Shown piece after piece: positions 44,383 to 53,791 of a stretch of DNA of 64,000 nucleotides; within the stretch, counting starts at the first letter, position 1; each line of letters opens with the position of its first letter. The stretch is from Rhodomicrobium sp. (GTDB lineage Bacteria; Pseudomonadota; Alphaproteobacteria; Rhizobiales; HXMU1428-3). The position numbers were made by a program, and so were the translations under genes. Location: the NCBI GenBank assembly GCA_021604665.1, contig BQJK01000003.1, positions 248,001-312,000 on the forward strand, in the 5' to 3' direction. The notes beneath the pieces were generated by a model. The model was not told the DNA's origin. It worked only from the letters and a program-made list of their open reading frames with translations, and did not search any database.

Positions 44383-45519
44383 ATGGTGACGATTGCCGTC
44401 CCGATTGAAGGTGAAACAGAGCCAAGAGCGGCGATTTCACCCGAAACGGTCAAAAAATATATTGCTCTTGGATGCGATGTTCGTGTTCAGGCTGGTGTTG
44501 GTGTTCGGTCTAATGTGCTTGATGCAGATTATGAGGAGATGGGCGCAACTGTTCATGCTTCTCTGGCAGACACCTTAAATGGTGCCGACATAATCTTGAA
44601 GGTGAATAACGCCACTGATGAAGAATTAGCCCTGATGAATGATGGTGCTATCTTCGTTGCGATGCTCAATCCTTATGATAATGCGGATCGTCTACAAGCC
44701 CTCGCCTCGAATAATATCAAGGCTTTCTCTATGGAATTTATGCCGCGTATTACGCGGGCGCAATCCATGGACGTTCTGTCTTCTCAGTCTAACCTTAGTG
44801 GTTATAAGGCTGTGATTGATTCTGCGGCTCATTTCACTCAGGCGATGCCGATGATGATGACGGCGGCTGGCACTGTGCCACCGGCGAAAGTCTTTGTTAT
44901 GGGTGCTGGTGTGGCCGGGCTTCAAGCGATTGCGACCGCCCGCCGTCTTGGCTCTATCGTGACATCAACTGATGTGCGGCCAGCAGCAAAAGAGCAGGTT
45001 GAGAGCCTTGGCGCTAAGTTCATCGCGGTTGAGAATGATGAATTTAAAGAGGCTGAGACAGCTGGCGGTTATGCCAAGGAAATGTCTGACGATTATAAGC
45101 AGCAACAAGCTGAACTGGTCGCCAAACATATTAAATCACAGGATATTGTGATCACCACAGCGCTTATTCCGGGTCGTCCGGCGCCGCGTCTCATTACTGA
45201 AGAGATGGTGCGCTCGATGAAGCCGGGCTCTATCATTTATGATATGGCGGTTGAGCGAGGCGGTAACTGTGCGCTCTCTAAGCCGGGTGATATTATAAAT
45301 GTGGATGGGGTTATGGTGCTTGGGCCGCTTAATATTCCGGGCGCTCTATCTGGTAATGCGACAAGCCTTTATGCGAAAAACCTCTTTAATTTCCTCTCTT
45401 TGTTTATTGATGAGGAAGAGGGGCTGAAGATTGATTATGAGGATGAGATCATCCAGGGCACTTTAGTGACCAATGATGGGAAGATTGTGCATCCTCGCCT
45501 AACAGGGGAGGATAGCTGA
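44383..45519 (+). CDS. pntAA: NAD(P) transhydrogenase subunit alpha, part 1 (PntAA)
   Basis: 378 residues from ATG 44383; GGAGCCGGGA precedes it, and an ATG at 44371 would add four residues. This is the NAD(H)-binding cytosolic part: [21 protein letters not shown] (about 170-190) is the dinucleotide fold and [16 protein letters not shown] follows. It transfers hydride to NADP in PntB, driven by protons. The stop overlaps the start of pntAB by one base. Confidence 0.95.
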   Translation: MVTIAVPIEGETEPRAAISPETVKKYIALGCDVRVQAGVGVRSNVLDADYEEMGATVHASLADTLNGADIILKVNNATDEELALMNDGAIFVAMLNPYDNADRLQALASNNIKAFSMEFMPRITRAQSMDVLSSQSNLSGYKAVIDSAAHFTQAMPMMMTAAGTVPPAKVFVMGAGVAGLQAIATARRLGSIVTSTDVRPAAKEQVESLGAKFIAVENDEFKEAETAGGYAKEMSDDYKQQQAELVAKHIKSQDIVITTALIPGRPAPRLITEEMVRSMKPGSIIYDMAVERGGNCALSKPGDIINVDGVMVLGPLNIPGALSGNATSLYAKNLFNFLSLFIDEEEGLKIDYEDEIIQGTLVTNDGKIVHPRLTGEDS

Positions 45520-45923
45520 TGAAATCTCATAATAAACAGCTTTTAAGCGGATTTCTCACGGCACTGGGTGGAGCTGGACTGCTTTCACTTGCTTCAACGA
45601 CTGCATTTGCTGCTAGCGGCGCATCTGAAGTGAACTCGTTCACCTATTTGTTCGCGCTGTTCGTGCTGGCAATTTTTGTTGGTTACTTCGTTGTTTGGGC
45701 GGTGACACCTGCTTTACACACCCCGCTGATGGCGGTGACCAATGCGATCTCTTCGGTGATCGTGGTGGGTGCGCTTTTGGCGGTTGCTGTTCCGAATGCC
45801 GATGGGCTGGGCTATGCCAATATTTTTGGCTTCCTTGCGCTTGTGATGGCGGCCATCAATATTTTTGGTGGCTTTCTCGTTACGCAGCGCATGCTGGCGA
45901 TGTATAAGAAAAAAGAACGCTAA
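45519..45923 (+). CDS. pntAB: NAD(P) transhydrogenase subunit alpha, part 2 (PntAB)
   Basis: A 134-residue membrane subunit. It has four hydrophobic segments: an N-terminal one (about 8-31), about 42-63, and two further segments up to 125, with [25 protein letters not shown] as the conserved channel helix. The N-terminal segment resembles a signal sequence (ends FAASG) and could be processed. Overlaps pntAA. Confidence 0.92.
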   Translation: MKSHNKQLLSGFLTALGGAGLLSLASTTAFAASGASEVNSFTYLFALFVLAIFVGYFVVWAVTPALHTPLMAVTNAISSVIVVGALLAVAVPNADGLGYANIFGFLALVMAAINIFGGFLVTQRMLAMYKKKER

Positions 45924-45935
45924 GGGGGGACTGTT

Positions 45936-47333
45936 ATGTCACCGGATCTGATTGCACTGCTCTATCTGGCCTCAGGCGTTCTCTTTATTTTGAGTTTGCA
46001 AGGTCTATCTAGCCCAGCGTCTTCGCGCCAGGGTAACTATTACGGCATGATGGGTATGACAATAGCCATACTCACCACACTTGCCGCCGCACCAACCATG
46101 ACAGGGCTGTCATGGGGAATGATTATTGCCGGGCTTGCTATTGGTGGTTTCATTGGCGCGATTATCGCCAAAAAAATCCCAATGACAGCAATGCCTCAAC
46201 TTGTGGCGGCGTTTCACAGCCTTGTCGGCCTCGCTGCTGTTTTTGTGGCTGCGGCTGCCTATTATTCGCCGGATGCTTTTGGCATTGGCCAGGTTGGCGA
46301 GATTAAAACTGCCAGCTTGATTGAGATGTCTCTCGGCGCGGCGATTGGTGCCATTACCTTTACTGGCTCTGTCATTGCGTTTGCGAAACTTGATGGCCGC
46401 ATGTCTGGTGCGCCAATCATGTTGCCTGGTCGCCATATTATTAATCTGGCACTGTTCCTTGGTATGATCTATCTGATCTATGCCTTTTCAAATGGCCAGA
46501 CAGAATTTGTGTTCTGGGCACTTGTTATTACTGCGCTCGTGTTTGGCGTATTGATCATTATCCCTATTGGCGGTGCTGATATGCCTGTGGTTGTTTCTAT
46601 GTTGAACAGCTACTCAGGTTGGGCGGCCGCTGGTATTGGCTTTACGCTTGGTAATGCGGCATTGATTATCACCGGTGCACTTGTTGGCTCATCTGGCGCC
46701 ATTCTCTCTTACATTATGTGTAAGGGTATGAACCGCTCATTTGTCTCAGTGATCCTTGGTGGCTTTGGCGGCGAATCTGCCGGGCCAACCGGTGATGACG
46801 GTGTGCAGCGCACTATCAAGCAGGGCTCTGCTGATGATGCGGCGTTCATTATGAAGAATGCTGGTAAGGTCATTATTGTACCGGGTTACGGTATGGCGGT
46901 GGCGCAGGCTCAACATGCGCTACGGGAAATGGCTGACGAGCTGAAAGAAGCGGGCGTTGATGTGGCTTATGCGATCCACCCGGTTGCGGGGCGGATGCCT
47001 GGCCATATGAATGTGCTGCTTGCTGAAGCGAATGTGCCTTATGATGAAGTGTTTGAGCTTGAGGACATTAACAGTGATTTCGCGCAGGCGGATGTTGTTT
47101 ATGTGATCGGTGCGAATGATGTGACCAACCCGGCAGCGCTAGAAGATCCTAGCTCTCCTATTTTCGGCATGCCTGTGCTGGAGGTTTGGAAAGCCAAAAC
47201 GGTTATGTTTAATAAGCGCTCGCTTGCTTCTGGTTATGCTGGCATTGATAACACGCTGTTTTACCGCGATAATACATTGATGCTGCTTGGCGATGCTAAG
47301 AAAATGACAGAAAATATCGTGAAATCACTTTAA
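45936..47333 (+). CDS. pntB: NAD(P) transhydrogenase subunit beta (PntB)
   Basis: A 465-residue membrane protein with about eight helices over residues 1-260 and a C-terminal NADP(H)-binding domain with VPGYGMAVAQAQHALREM and HPVAGRMPGHMNVLLAEA. It exchanges hydride between NADH and NADPH using the proton gradient. Twelve bases downstream of pntAB; a strong hairpin terminator follows. Confidence 0.97.
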   Translation: MSPDLIALLYLASGVLFILSLQGLSSPASSRQGNYYGMMGMTIAILTTLAAAPTMTGLSWGMIIAGLAIGGFIGAIIAKKIPMTAMPQLVAAFHSLVGLAAVFVAAAAYYSPDAFGIGQVGEIKTASLIEMSLGAAIGAITFTGSVIAFAKLDGRMSGAPIMLPGRHIINLALFLGMIYLIYAFSNGQTEFVFWALVITALVFGVLIIIPIGGADMPVVVSMLNSYSGWAAAGIGFTLGNAALIITGALVGSSGAILSYIMCKGMNRSFVSVILGGFGGESAGPTGDDGVQRTIKQGSADDAAFIMKNAGKVIIVPGYGMAVAQAQHALREMADELKEAGVDVAYAIHPVAGRMPGHMNVLLAEANVPYDEVFELEDINSDFAQADVVYVIGANDVTNPAALEDPSSPIFGMPVLEVWKAKTVMFNKRSLASGYAGIDNTLFYRDNTLMLLGDAKKMTENIVKSL

Positions 47334-47355
47334 GGTTTCATGTTTCAATGACTAT

Positions 47356-47392
47356 AAATGCCGCGGACGTTGATTTGACGTTCGCGGCATTT
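47356..47392 (+). terminator. Terminator hairpin after pntB
   Basis: AAATGCCGCGGACGT (47356-47370) pairs over 15 bp, with one G-U pair, with the arm ending at 47392; TTCTCGTT follows as a weak T-run. Confidence 0.8.
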
Positions 47393-47511
47393 CTCGTTAA
47401 AGCCAATTGCCGCTTGAGCTCTGCGGCCTTGAAGGGAAGTTTTAAAGTGCGGAGGTTTTTGGTGTTTCACCAGATCCAGGCGGTTGCACATGCATTAGGT
47501 TTTAGGATTGT

Positions 47512-48339
47512 ATGACTTTACTTACCAAAATCGCGATTGGCGGTGTTCTCCTTTATCTGGTTTCGGCATTGGCGCTGTTTTTCTTACAGAGACGGCTGGT
47601 TTTTAGCCCTGACACAACGCGGGTGCAGCCTGTTAATTTTGAGCTTCCAAAAGTTTCTGAGGTGAAGCTTCGCTCTTTTAATGGGCATACGCTTTATTGC
47701 TGGTATGGGCCGGCGGCGACGGGCAAACCAACGCTGCTGTTTTTGCATGGCAATGGCGGCAATGTGGCTTATCGCGCTGAGAAGTTCAAGAAGCTGATGG
47801 CTGAAGGCTATGGCGTTTATATGTTGGGCTATCGCGGATTTGGTGGCAGTGAGGGTGCGCCATCTGAGGTTGGATTGGTGCGGGATAGCCAGGTGGCTTA
47901 TGAGTATCTTCGTGATCAATATAAATTGCAATCTGAGGAGATTGTGATTTACGGCGAGTCTATTGGCACTTCAGTAGCGGTTCAATTGGCAGCCAAAGTG
48001 AAAGCGGCGGCGCTGGTGCTTGAAGCGCCTATGTATTCTGTTTTGAGCATAGCGCAGGCGCGCTACCCGTATGTGCCGGTTCGGCCCTTCCTTAGAGACA
48101 AGTTTGAAACCAATCTTTATATAAAAGATGTGACGGCGCCGTTGCTGGTGGTGCATGGCGATAAAGATGAGGTGATACCGCTGGCTTCTGGCCAGGCGCT
48201 CTATGAGCTGGCCCCTGAGCCGAAGCGGTTTGAAGTGATAAACGGGGCTGGGCATAATGATATCTATGATTATGCTGTGGTGCCGGTGATTGATGAGTTT
48301 TTAACCGAGTTTGTTGGTGAGGCTGTTCATTCAGACTGA
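47512..48339 (+). CDS. Membrane-anchored alpha/beta hydrolase (ABHD17/YqkD-like)
   Basis: A 275-residue protein. An N-terminal membrane helix (about 5-24) is followed by an alpha/beta-hydrolase domain with oxyanion motif FLHGNGGN (about 77-84), nucleophile Ser in YGESIGTS (about 149-156), Asp in VVHGDKDEVIP and His in INGAGHNDIYD. The triad is complete. Related proteins are serine esterases or depalmitoylase-like enzymes. Substrate unknown. Confidence 0.85.
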   Translation: MTLLTKIAIGGVLLYLVSALALFFLQRRLVFSPDTTRVQPVNFELPKVSEVKLRSFNGHTLYCWYGPAATGKPTLLFLHGNGGNVAYRAEKFKKLMAEGYGVYMLGYRGFGGSEGAPSEVGLVRDSQVAYEYLRDQYKLQSEEIVIYGESIGTSVAVQLAAKVKAAALVLEAPMYSVLSIAQARYPYVPVRPFLRDKFETNLYIKDVTAPLLVVHGDKDEVIPLASGQALYELAPEPKRFEVINGAGHNDIYDYAVVPVIDEFLTEFVGEAVHSD

Positions 48340-48390
48340 GCCTTTATTTTTCTGGCTGAGTGCTGCTGGATGTGACTTAAAGGAATTATT

Positions 48391-49332
48391 ATGGCGAATT
48401 CTGTTCTGCCGGCTGTTTCTGAAGATATTGATTTGGCGGCGCTAAGCTCGCTCGCAGAAGTGGCGATGGAAAAGGCGGTGGCTTTTTCTATACAGCTGAC
48501 TTTGGCGGCGGCGCTGTTATTTGCTGGGTTATTTGTCGCGCGGTTGGCAGCTGAAACCTTGCGGGCGAAACTTGCTGGCATTAAAGGTTTTGACCCGACC
48601 CTGGCTCCTATCCTAGTGCAGATCCTGCGCTATGCTATTCTTGTTATCACCTTTGTGCTTGTGCTCTCGAATTTTGGTATCGAGACAACCTCTATTATTG
48701 CTGTGCTTGGTGCGGCTGGCCTGGCAATTGGCCTGGCGCTTCAGGGTACATTGCAGAATGTTGCAGCGGGAATCATGCTGCTGATAATCAGGCCGTTTCG
48801 CGCCGGTGATTTTATTGAAGCTGCGGGCGCAAGCGGCACTGTTACTGAGGTTGGATTGTTCATTACCCGCATGAATACGGCGCAAGGGGTTTATGTGGCT
48901 GTGCCAAACTCCAGGCTTTGGTCTGATGTGATTATTAATTACAATCGAAATGATCGCCGCCGGTTGGATATGCAAGTCGGCATTTCTTATGATGATTCGA
49001 TTGATGATGCGCTCGAATTGATAAAATCCATCGTCAATAATGATAAACGGGTTGAAGAAGTGCCAGAGCCGCTTGTGGTGGTGCGCAGTCTTGGAGATAG
49101 TTCCGTGAATATCGAGATCCGCGCTTGGGTTAAACGGCAGGATTACTGGCCGTTTCATTTTGACCTGACGCGGGCTGTGAAGCTCTCGCTTGATGACGCC
49201 GGTATCTCTATTCCTTACCCGCATAGCCAGGTTGTTTTGCCGGACGGGGTTGTTAGCATGATGGCTGGGGGCTCGACTGGTGGGGGCGATGATAAAGGCG
49301 CGGCAAAAACAAAGAAAAAGACACAAGGCTAA
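48391..49332 (+). CDS. Small-conductance mechanosensitive channel MscS family
   Basis: A 313-residue protein behind AAAGGAA. Membrane helices are at about 32-54 and 74-94, plus the pore helix with LAIGLALQGTLQNVAAGIML (about 110-130), the Gly/Ala-rich MscS pore lining. A beta-domain (RPFRAGDFIEAAG) and C-terminal alpha/beta region follow, and the end is Lys-rich. It releases osmolytes on hypo-osmotic shock. Confidence 0.92.
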   Translation: MANSVLPAVSEDIDLAALSSLAEVAMEKAVAFSIQLTLAAALLFAGLFVARLAAETLRAKLAGIKGFDPTLAPILVQILRYAILVITFVLVLSNFGIETTSIIAVLGAAGLAIGLALQGTLQNVAAGIMLLIIRPFRAGDFIEAAGASGTVTEVGLFITRMNTAQGVYVAVPNSRLWSDVIINYNRNDRRRLDMQVGISYDDSIDDALELIKSIVNNDKRVEEVPEPLVVVRSLGDSSVNIEIRAWVKRQDYWPFHFDLTRAVKLSLDDAGISIPYPHSQVVLPDGVVSMMAGGSTGGGDDKGAAKTKKKTQG

Positions 49333-49506
49333 CGATTATTTACGATAATTAACGGGCCTAACCTCTTAAATTGATGAGTAATCTTCTCCTTTTGAATTGC
49401 TCGATTTTTGCAATTGGTTAGGTTAGATTGAGTTTGATTTAGGTAGTCAGGCCTTTGGCTTAGGCTAACCTTCTTATAATTTATTTCCTTTAAGAGCTAA
49501 TTTTCG

Positions 49507-51522
49507 ATGACGGAGCAGAGCATGAATGACCGGGTGAAAGCTGATAGCGTGGCACAAAGAGACCGGCCTTGGCTGTTTCGGACATATGCGGGTCATTCAA
49601 CGGCTAAGGCTTCTAACGAACTTTACAGGACCAACCTGGCCAAGGGGCAAACCGGGCTATCTGTAGCGTTCGATCTGCCGACGCAAACGGGTTATGATTC
49701 TGATCACCCTTTAGCCAAAGGTGAAGTTGGCAAGGTGGGCGTGCCGATTTCTCATATTGGCGATATGCAGGAGCTGTTTAAAGATATTCCGCTTGAGAAT
49801 ATGAACACCTCCATGACCATTAACGCGACAGCTGGGTGGTTGCTGTCGCTATATGTTGCCACAGCGGAAACTCAGGGTGCCGACCGGGCCAAGCTAACCG
49901 GCACCGTACAGAACGATATTATTAAAGAATATCTTTCGCGTGGGACATATGTGTTCCCGCCGGAGCCTTCAATGCGGTTGATCAAAGATGTGATCACTTA
50001 TTCCTATAAAGAAGTGCCGAAATGGAACCCGACGAATGTTTGCTCCTATCATTTGCAGGAAGCAGGCGCGACGCCCGTTCAAGAGCTTGCTTACGCGCTG
50101 GCCACGGGCATTGCGGTGCTTGATATGGTGAAGGCCTCAGGTGAAGTGGCTGATGAGGATTTTCCAACGGTTGTGGGACGTATTTCATTCTTCGTGAATG
50201 CCGGGATGCGCTTCATCACTGAGATGTGCAAGATGCGGGCTTTTGTTGATCTCTGGGATGAGATAACCCGTGATAGATATGGCGTTACAGACGCTAAGTT
50301 CAGGCGCTTTCGTTATGGCGTGCAGGTGAACTCGCTTGGCCTGACGGAACAGCAACCAGAAAACAACCCTTACCGTATTTTGATTGAAATGCTGGCCGTT
50401 GTGCTCTCAAAAAATGCACGGGCTCGTGCTGTGCAGCTACCGGCCTGGAATGAAGCGCTTGGTTTGCCGCGCCCGTTTGATCAGCAATGGTCACTGCGCA
50501 TGCAACAAATTATGGCCTATGAAACTGACCTTCTTGAATATGCGGATATTTTTGATGGCTCTGTTGAAGTTGACCGCAAAGTTGAGGCGCTGAAAGATGA
50601 GGCCCGCGCGGAGCTGGCCCGTATTGAAGAGATGGGCGGCGCTGTGGCGGCTGTTGAAAGCTCTTACATGAAGCAAAAACTGGTTGAGAGTAACACAGCA
50701 CGGCTACGTAATATTGAGCTTGGCGAGCAAGTTGTTGTGGGTGTGAACCGGTGGACTGAATCAGAACCTAGCCCCTTGGCGCAAGGGGCTGATGGCGGCA
50801 TTCTTACTGTCCCGGAATGGGTTGAGAAAGAACAGGTTGAGCGGCTACAGGCATGGCGTGAGCAGCGTGACCAATCGGCTTGTGATGCGGCTTTGAAAGA
50901 TCTCAAATCAGCTGCTGAAGAAGGGCGGAATGTGATGGAGAGTTCCATTGCTTGCGCCAAAGCTGGTGTAACCACTGGTGAATGGGGCGGTTTGCTGAGG
51001 GAGGTGTTTGGTGAATACCGGGCGCCAACTGGGGTTGGTAAAGCTGCCAACCAGGATGCAGGCGGGCTTGAAGAGGTGCGCGCTAATGTGGAGCAGGTCT
51101 CTAAAGCACTAGGCCGGCGCATTAAGTTTTTGGTTGGGAAGCCTGGGCTTGATGGTCACTCAAACGGTGCTGAACAAATTGCGGTGCGGGCACGGGATGC
51201 CGGCATGGAAGTGGTTTATGAAGGCATTCGCCTGACACCGGCGCAAATTGTGAATGCGGCTCTAGAAGAAGGTGTACATGCTGTGGGGCTCTCTATTCTT
51301 TCAGGTTCCCATGTTCCCTTGGTGAAAGATGTGCTGACGCGGATGGAAGAGGCGGGCATTGGCGACATTCCTGTGGTGGTTGGCGGTATCATTCCGCCCG
51401 AGGATGCTGAAATTCTCAAAACTGCTGGGGCCGCCGCTGTTTACACGCCGAAAGATTTTCAGATGAATGATATTATGGCGGATATTGTTAAGCTGATTGA
51501 TGCGCGGCGCGCGGCGGCTTAA
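49507..51522 (+). CDS. ecm: Ethylmalonyl-CoA mutase (MeaA)
   Basis: A 671-residue B12-dependent mutase. The catalytic TIM-barrel domain is N-terminal (SVAFDLPTQTGYDSDHPLAKGEVGKVGV region near 50-77). A C-terminal cobalamin domain has D-x-H-x-x-G as DGHSNG near residues 548-553. It converts (2R)-ethylmalonyl-CoA to (2S)-methylsuccinyl-CoA in the ethylmalonyl-CoA pathway of acetate assimilation. The single-chain size and sequence fit MeaA/Ecm; an ordinary methylmalonyl-CoA mutase would be two subunits or longer. It stands alone, without ccr or mcd beside it. Confidence 0.92.
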   Translation: MTEQSMNDRVKADSVAQRDRPWLFRTYAGHSTAKASNELYRTNLAKGQTGLSVAFDLPTQTGYDSDHPLAKGEVGKVGVPISHIGDMQELFKDIPLENMNTSMTINATAGWLLSLYVATAETQGADRAKLTGTVQNDIIKEYLSRGTYVFPPEPSMRLIKDVITYSYKEVPKWNPTNVCSYHLQEAGATPVQELAYALATGIAVLDMVKASGEVADEDFPTVVGRISFFVNAGMRFITEMCKMRAFVDLWDEITRDRYGVTDAKFRRFRYGVQVNSLGLTEQQPENNPYRILIEMLAVVLSKNARARAVQLPAWNEALGLPRPFDQQWSLRMQQIMAYETDLLEYADIFDGSVEVDRKVEALKDEARAELARIEEMGGAVAAVESSYMKQKLVESNTARLRNIELGEQVVVGVNRWTESEPSPLAQGADGGILTVPEWVEKEQVERLQAWREQRDQSACDAALKDLKSAAEEGRNVMESSIACAKAGVTTGEWGGLLREVFGEYRAPTGVGKAANQDAGGLEEVRANVEQVSKALGRRIKFLVGKPGLDGHSNGAEQIAVRARDAGMEVVYEGIRLTPAQIVNAALEEGVHAVGLSILSGSHVPLVKDVLTRMEEAGIGDIPVVVGGIIPPEDAEILKTAGAAAVYTPKDFQMNDIMADIVKLIDARRAAA

Positions 51523-51538
51523 TTTATAGTTTCAGGAT

Positions 51539-51566
51539 GGGGGCAGCATTGGATAATGTTGCCCCC
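51539..51566 (+). terminator. Hairpin terminator after ecm
   Basis: GGGGGCAGCATT (51539-51550), loop GGAT, then AATGTTGCCCCC (51555-51566) form a 12-bp stem with one G-U pair. No long T-run, so possibly Rho-assisted. The rest of the 655-bp gap to the next gene is AT-rich with no recognised gene. Confidence 0.7.
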
Positions 51567-52177
51567 TACTTGCTTCAATAGCTCTATCGTTACTGGCACC
51601 TTCTCTCCCCGCCAGGTCGTGGTTTCGCGCCCCTCTCTCCTCTCTCTAATCTTTTTATTTTAAGCTTCTTGCATATAAATGCCTGCTAACAGCCCCTTCA
51701 GCTGGATTTGTTCTAATGGCCGGTCTGGGCTGAGGTTTTGCGTAGTGTTCATTATTTATGGGCATTTGGTTTTTATGCGCGGCAAGAAATGGAGGGGTTT
51801 GATGCTATTCAGATGGTCGAAAATGGCGCTAAGTAATTGTAAGCATTACGTTTTTGGAGGCTGTGACTTGGATCAATGACAATGAATACTATTTGTTATA
51901 TTATCCATTTACTATCATAATCTGACTTCCTAAGGCAGATTTATTATTTTTTGCTCAGTCATTTTTTTAAGAAATGGTTTGTAGGCCAATATTGTAGTAA
52001 AACTTTAGTCCCTTGTTATTGCTGCAATTTATTAGGAGCAAGTACTTTAATTTCTATTGCTCTGGCTTTCCTTCGCTAAATCTTTTACTTCTGCACTTCT
52101 TTGATGTATAAACTTTTATGAGACGATTACTGTAAAGATGATTTAAAACAGTCACTTGCTGATGGGGTTTTATCGCT

Positions 52178-52648
52178 ATGTATGAATCGAGTGGTGCTGA
52201 TAAAATTCCCCTGGATGAGTTATCTCTCGAAAATCAGCTATGTTTTGCACTCTATGCGGCGACCCGGTCGATTACGAAGGCTTATCGTCAGAAACTTGAA
52301 CCCCTCGGTCTAACATATCCGCAATATCTTGTTTTGATTGTCCTTTGGGAAACTGATGGATTGACGGTCTCTGAAATTGGAGAGCGTTTAATGTTGGATT
52401 CTGGCACGCTAACACCCTTGATTAAACGGCTTGAAAACATGGAGTTTGTTAATCGGGTGCGCAATAAAAAGGATGAGCGAGAGGTTCAGATTTGGTTGAC
52501 TGATAAGGGACGGGAGATGCGCCCTGATTTACAAGATGCACGCTGTTATGTTGTTAAACGGTTGAATATGTCTGAGGAAGATATTCTAGATATGCGCCAT
52601 GAGCTAATGGGAGTGATTGAACAGCTGAGCCAAACCACTAAGAAATAA
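52178..52648 (+). CDS. ohrR: MarR-family regulator, OhrR-like
   Basis: A 156-residue regulator. The redox-sensing Cys22 lies in [14 protein letters not shown], and a second Cys at 123 (DARCYVV) fits the two-Cys OhrR of Xanthomonas type. The winged helix (about 60-105) has [14 protein letters not shown] and the wing KKDEREVQI. OhrR represses the hydroperoxide reductase gene ohr and is released by organic hydroperoxides. No ohr gene is adjacent, so the target is elsewhere. Confidence 0.82.
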   Translation: MYESSGADKIPLDELSLENQLCFALYAATRSITKAYRQKLEPLGLTYPQYLVLIVLWETDGLTVSEIGERLMLDSGTLTPLIKRLENMEFVNRVRNKKDEREVQIWLTDKGREMRPDLQDARCYVVKRLNMSEEDILDMRHELMGVIEQLSQTTKK

Positions 52649-52842
52649 GCTCTTGATGACCTTTGCGAAGCTCTGAATTTATTATCTCTATGCTGTGATC
52701 TACCACGCGCTAAAATGCTCCGGTTCTCTGCCTTATTTTCTTCATCATGATGAATGAAAGCCACCAATACTGAATAGATGCTGTTCATGGGGTGTTTGTT
52801 AGAGTTCAGATATTAACTCAAACAAACTTGGAGCCCCCACCC

Positions 52843-53151
52843 ATGTTAAAATCCCTACTTACTATTATGGCTGTTACCTCATTAGCTTTAGTGACCAATG
52901 GGTCAATGGTTTCTGCCAAATCAGGCAAGCATCATCATAAAGTGCAGAAGGTGAAATTCTACAAAGCAGTACCATTGCCGATTATTCGTAAATCACTGCG
53001 GCGTAAAGGGTTTAGCCGCATTGTTTACACGGATCGCCGTTTGCCAGTTTATAAAGCCAGGGCGTGCAAAAACGGCAAGCGCTTTATGATTAGGCTAAAT
53101 CGACGTGGTGCGATTATTTCTCGCCACCGGACAGGCCGCTGTTTCGGCTAG
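52843..53151 (+). CDS. Small basic exported protein (PepSY-like fold possible)
   Basis: A 102-residue protein from ATG 52843 (GGAG at ~52830). The signal peptide is about 1-25, then a His-rich start (KHHHKVQK). The mature part is Arg/Lys-rich with two Cys (ARACKNGKR and the terminal RTGRCFG) that could form a disulphide. The order of IRKSLRRKGFSRI, a strand YTDRRLPVYKARA and NGKRFMIRLNRRGAI resembles one PepSY-type repeat found in small alphaproteobacterial periplasmic proteins. Function unknown. Confidence 0.6.
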   Translation: MLKSLLTIMAVTSLALVTNGSMVSAKSGKHHHKVQKVKFYKAVPLPIIRKSLRRKGFSRIVYTDRRLPVYKARACKNGKRFMIRLNRRGAIISRHRTGRCFG

Positions 53152-53183
53152 CTAACACTAGCTCCTTCCCGACATTATAATTG

Positions 53184-53215
53184 CTGAGCGCTCTTGATAA
53201 GGGCGCTCAGTTTTT
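53184..53215 (+). terminator. Intrinsic terminator
   Basis: CTGAGCGC (53184-53191) and GCGCTCAG (53203-53210) form the stem, followed by five T residues. Confidence 0.88.
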
Positions 53216-53268
53216 ATGTGAGGCAGGTGCTTTGGAGCGCCCCTCCAGCAAAGTCGTGGGTGTTTGGT

Positions 53269-53634
53269 TTAGATGGTTTGGGATGACTGATTTGGCGCTG
53301 TCCAGAGGCTGTAGATGAGCAGGCCAAACAGAATGCTCGCAGGGAGTGCTTTGATGAGCGGGTCATAAATTACATGCAGTGTGATAGCACTTAGCACCAG
53401 CAACAATAGACCAAGCATGGCAAGGCGCGGCAAAAGGGGATGGATGATGCGGCCGAATATAAGACTGGCCGCGCCAGCAATTTCAGCGGCGCCGATTATG
53501 TAAGTTAGCCAGGCGGGGATGCCGATAGAGGTGAAAAAAGCTTCTAATGGGATGTCATAACCGCTGATTTTATAAAGACCAAAGCTAAAAAAAGCCAAAG
53601 ACAATAACCAGATTATTAATACTCGGATTGGCAT
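53269..53634 (-). CDS. DoxX-like small membrane protein
   Basis: A 121-residue protein with four membrane helices (about 4-22, 42-60, 68-88, 95-113). Features FFSFGLYKISGYDIPLE and IPAWLTYIIGAAEIAGAASLI match DoxX/SURF4-related proteins. Physiological role not known. Leftward, single gene. Confidence 0.75.
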   Translation of the reverse strand: MPIRVLIIWLLSLAFFSFGLYKISGYDIPLEAFFTSIGIPAWLTYIIGAAEIAGAASLIFGRIIHPLLPRLAMLGLLLLVLSAITLHVIYDPLIKALPASILFGLLIYSLWTAPNQSSQTI

Positions 53635-53791
53635 TGCGTCCTCTTAGCTTAGGGGGAAATGGGGTGTGCCTTTTTACTCTTCAACTGAGTTTAGGGCTTA
53701 TCTGGTGATGAAGCTAGGTGGTTGAGCTGTGAAGTTCAAGTTAATCTCACTGTCTGCTCTTAAAAATTAAGTGATCTGTTGGGTGCGGCGT

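Noticed and set aside
48613..49326. 237-residue frame antisense to the MscS gene
   Set aside because: Sense strand has a clear MscS pore and ribosome-binding site; antisense product lacks any motif.
51679..51879. 66-residue frame in the gap after ecm
   Set aside because: No ribosome-binding site or family features; gap is AT-rich.
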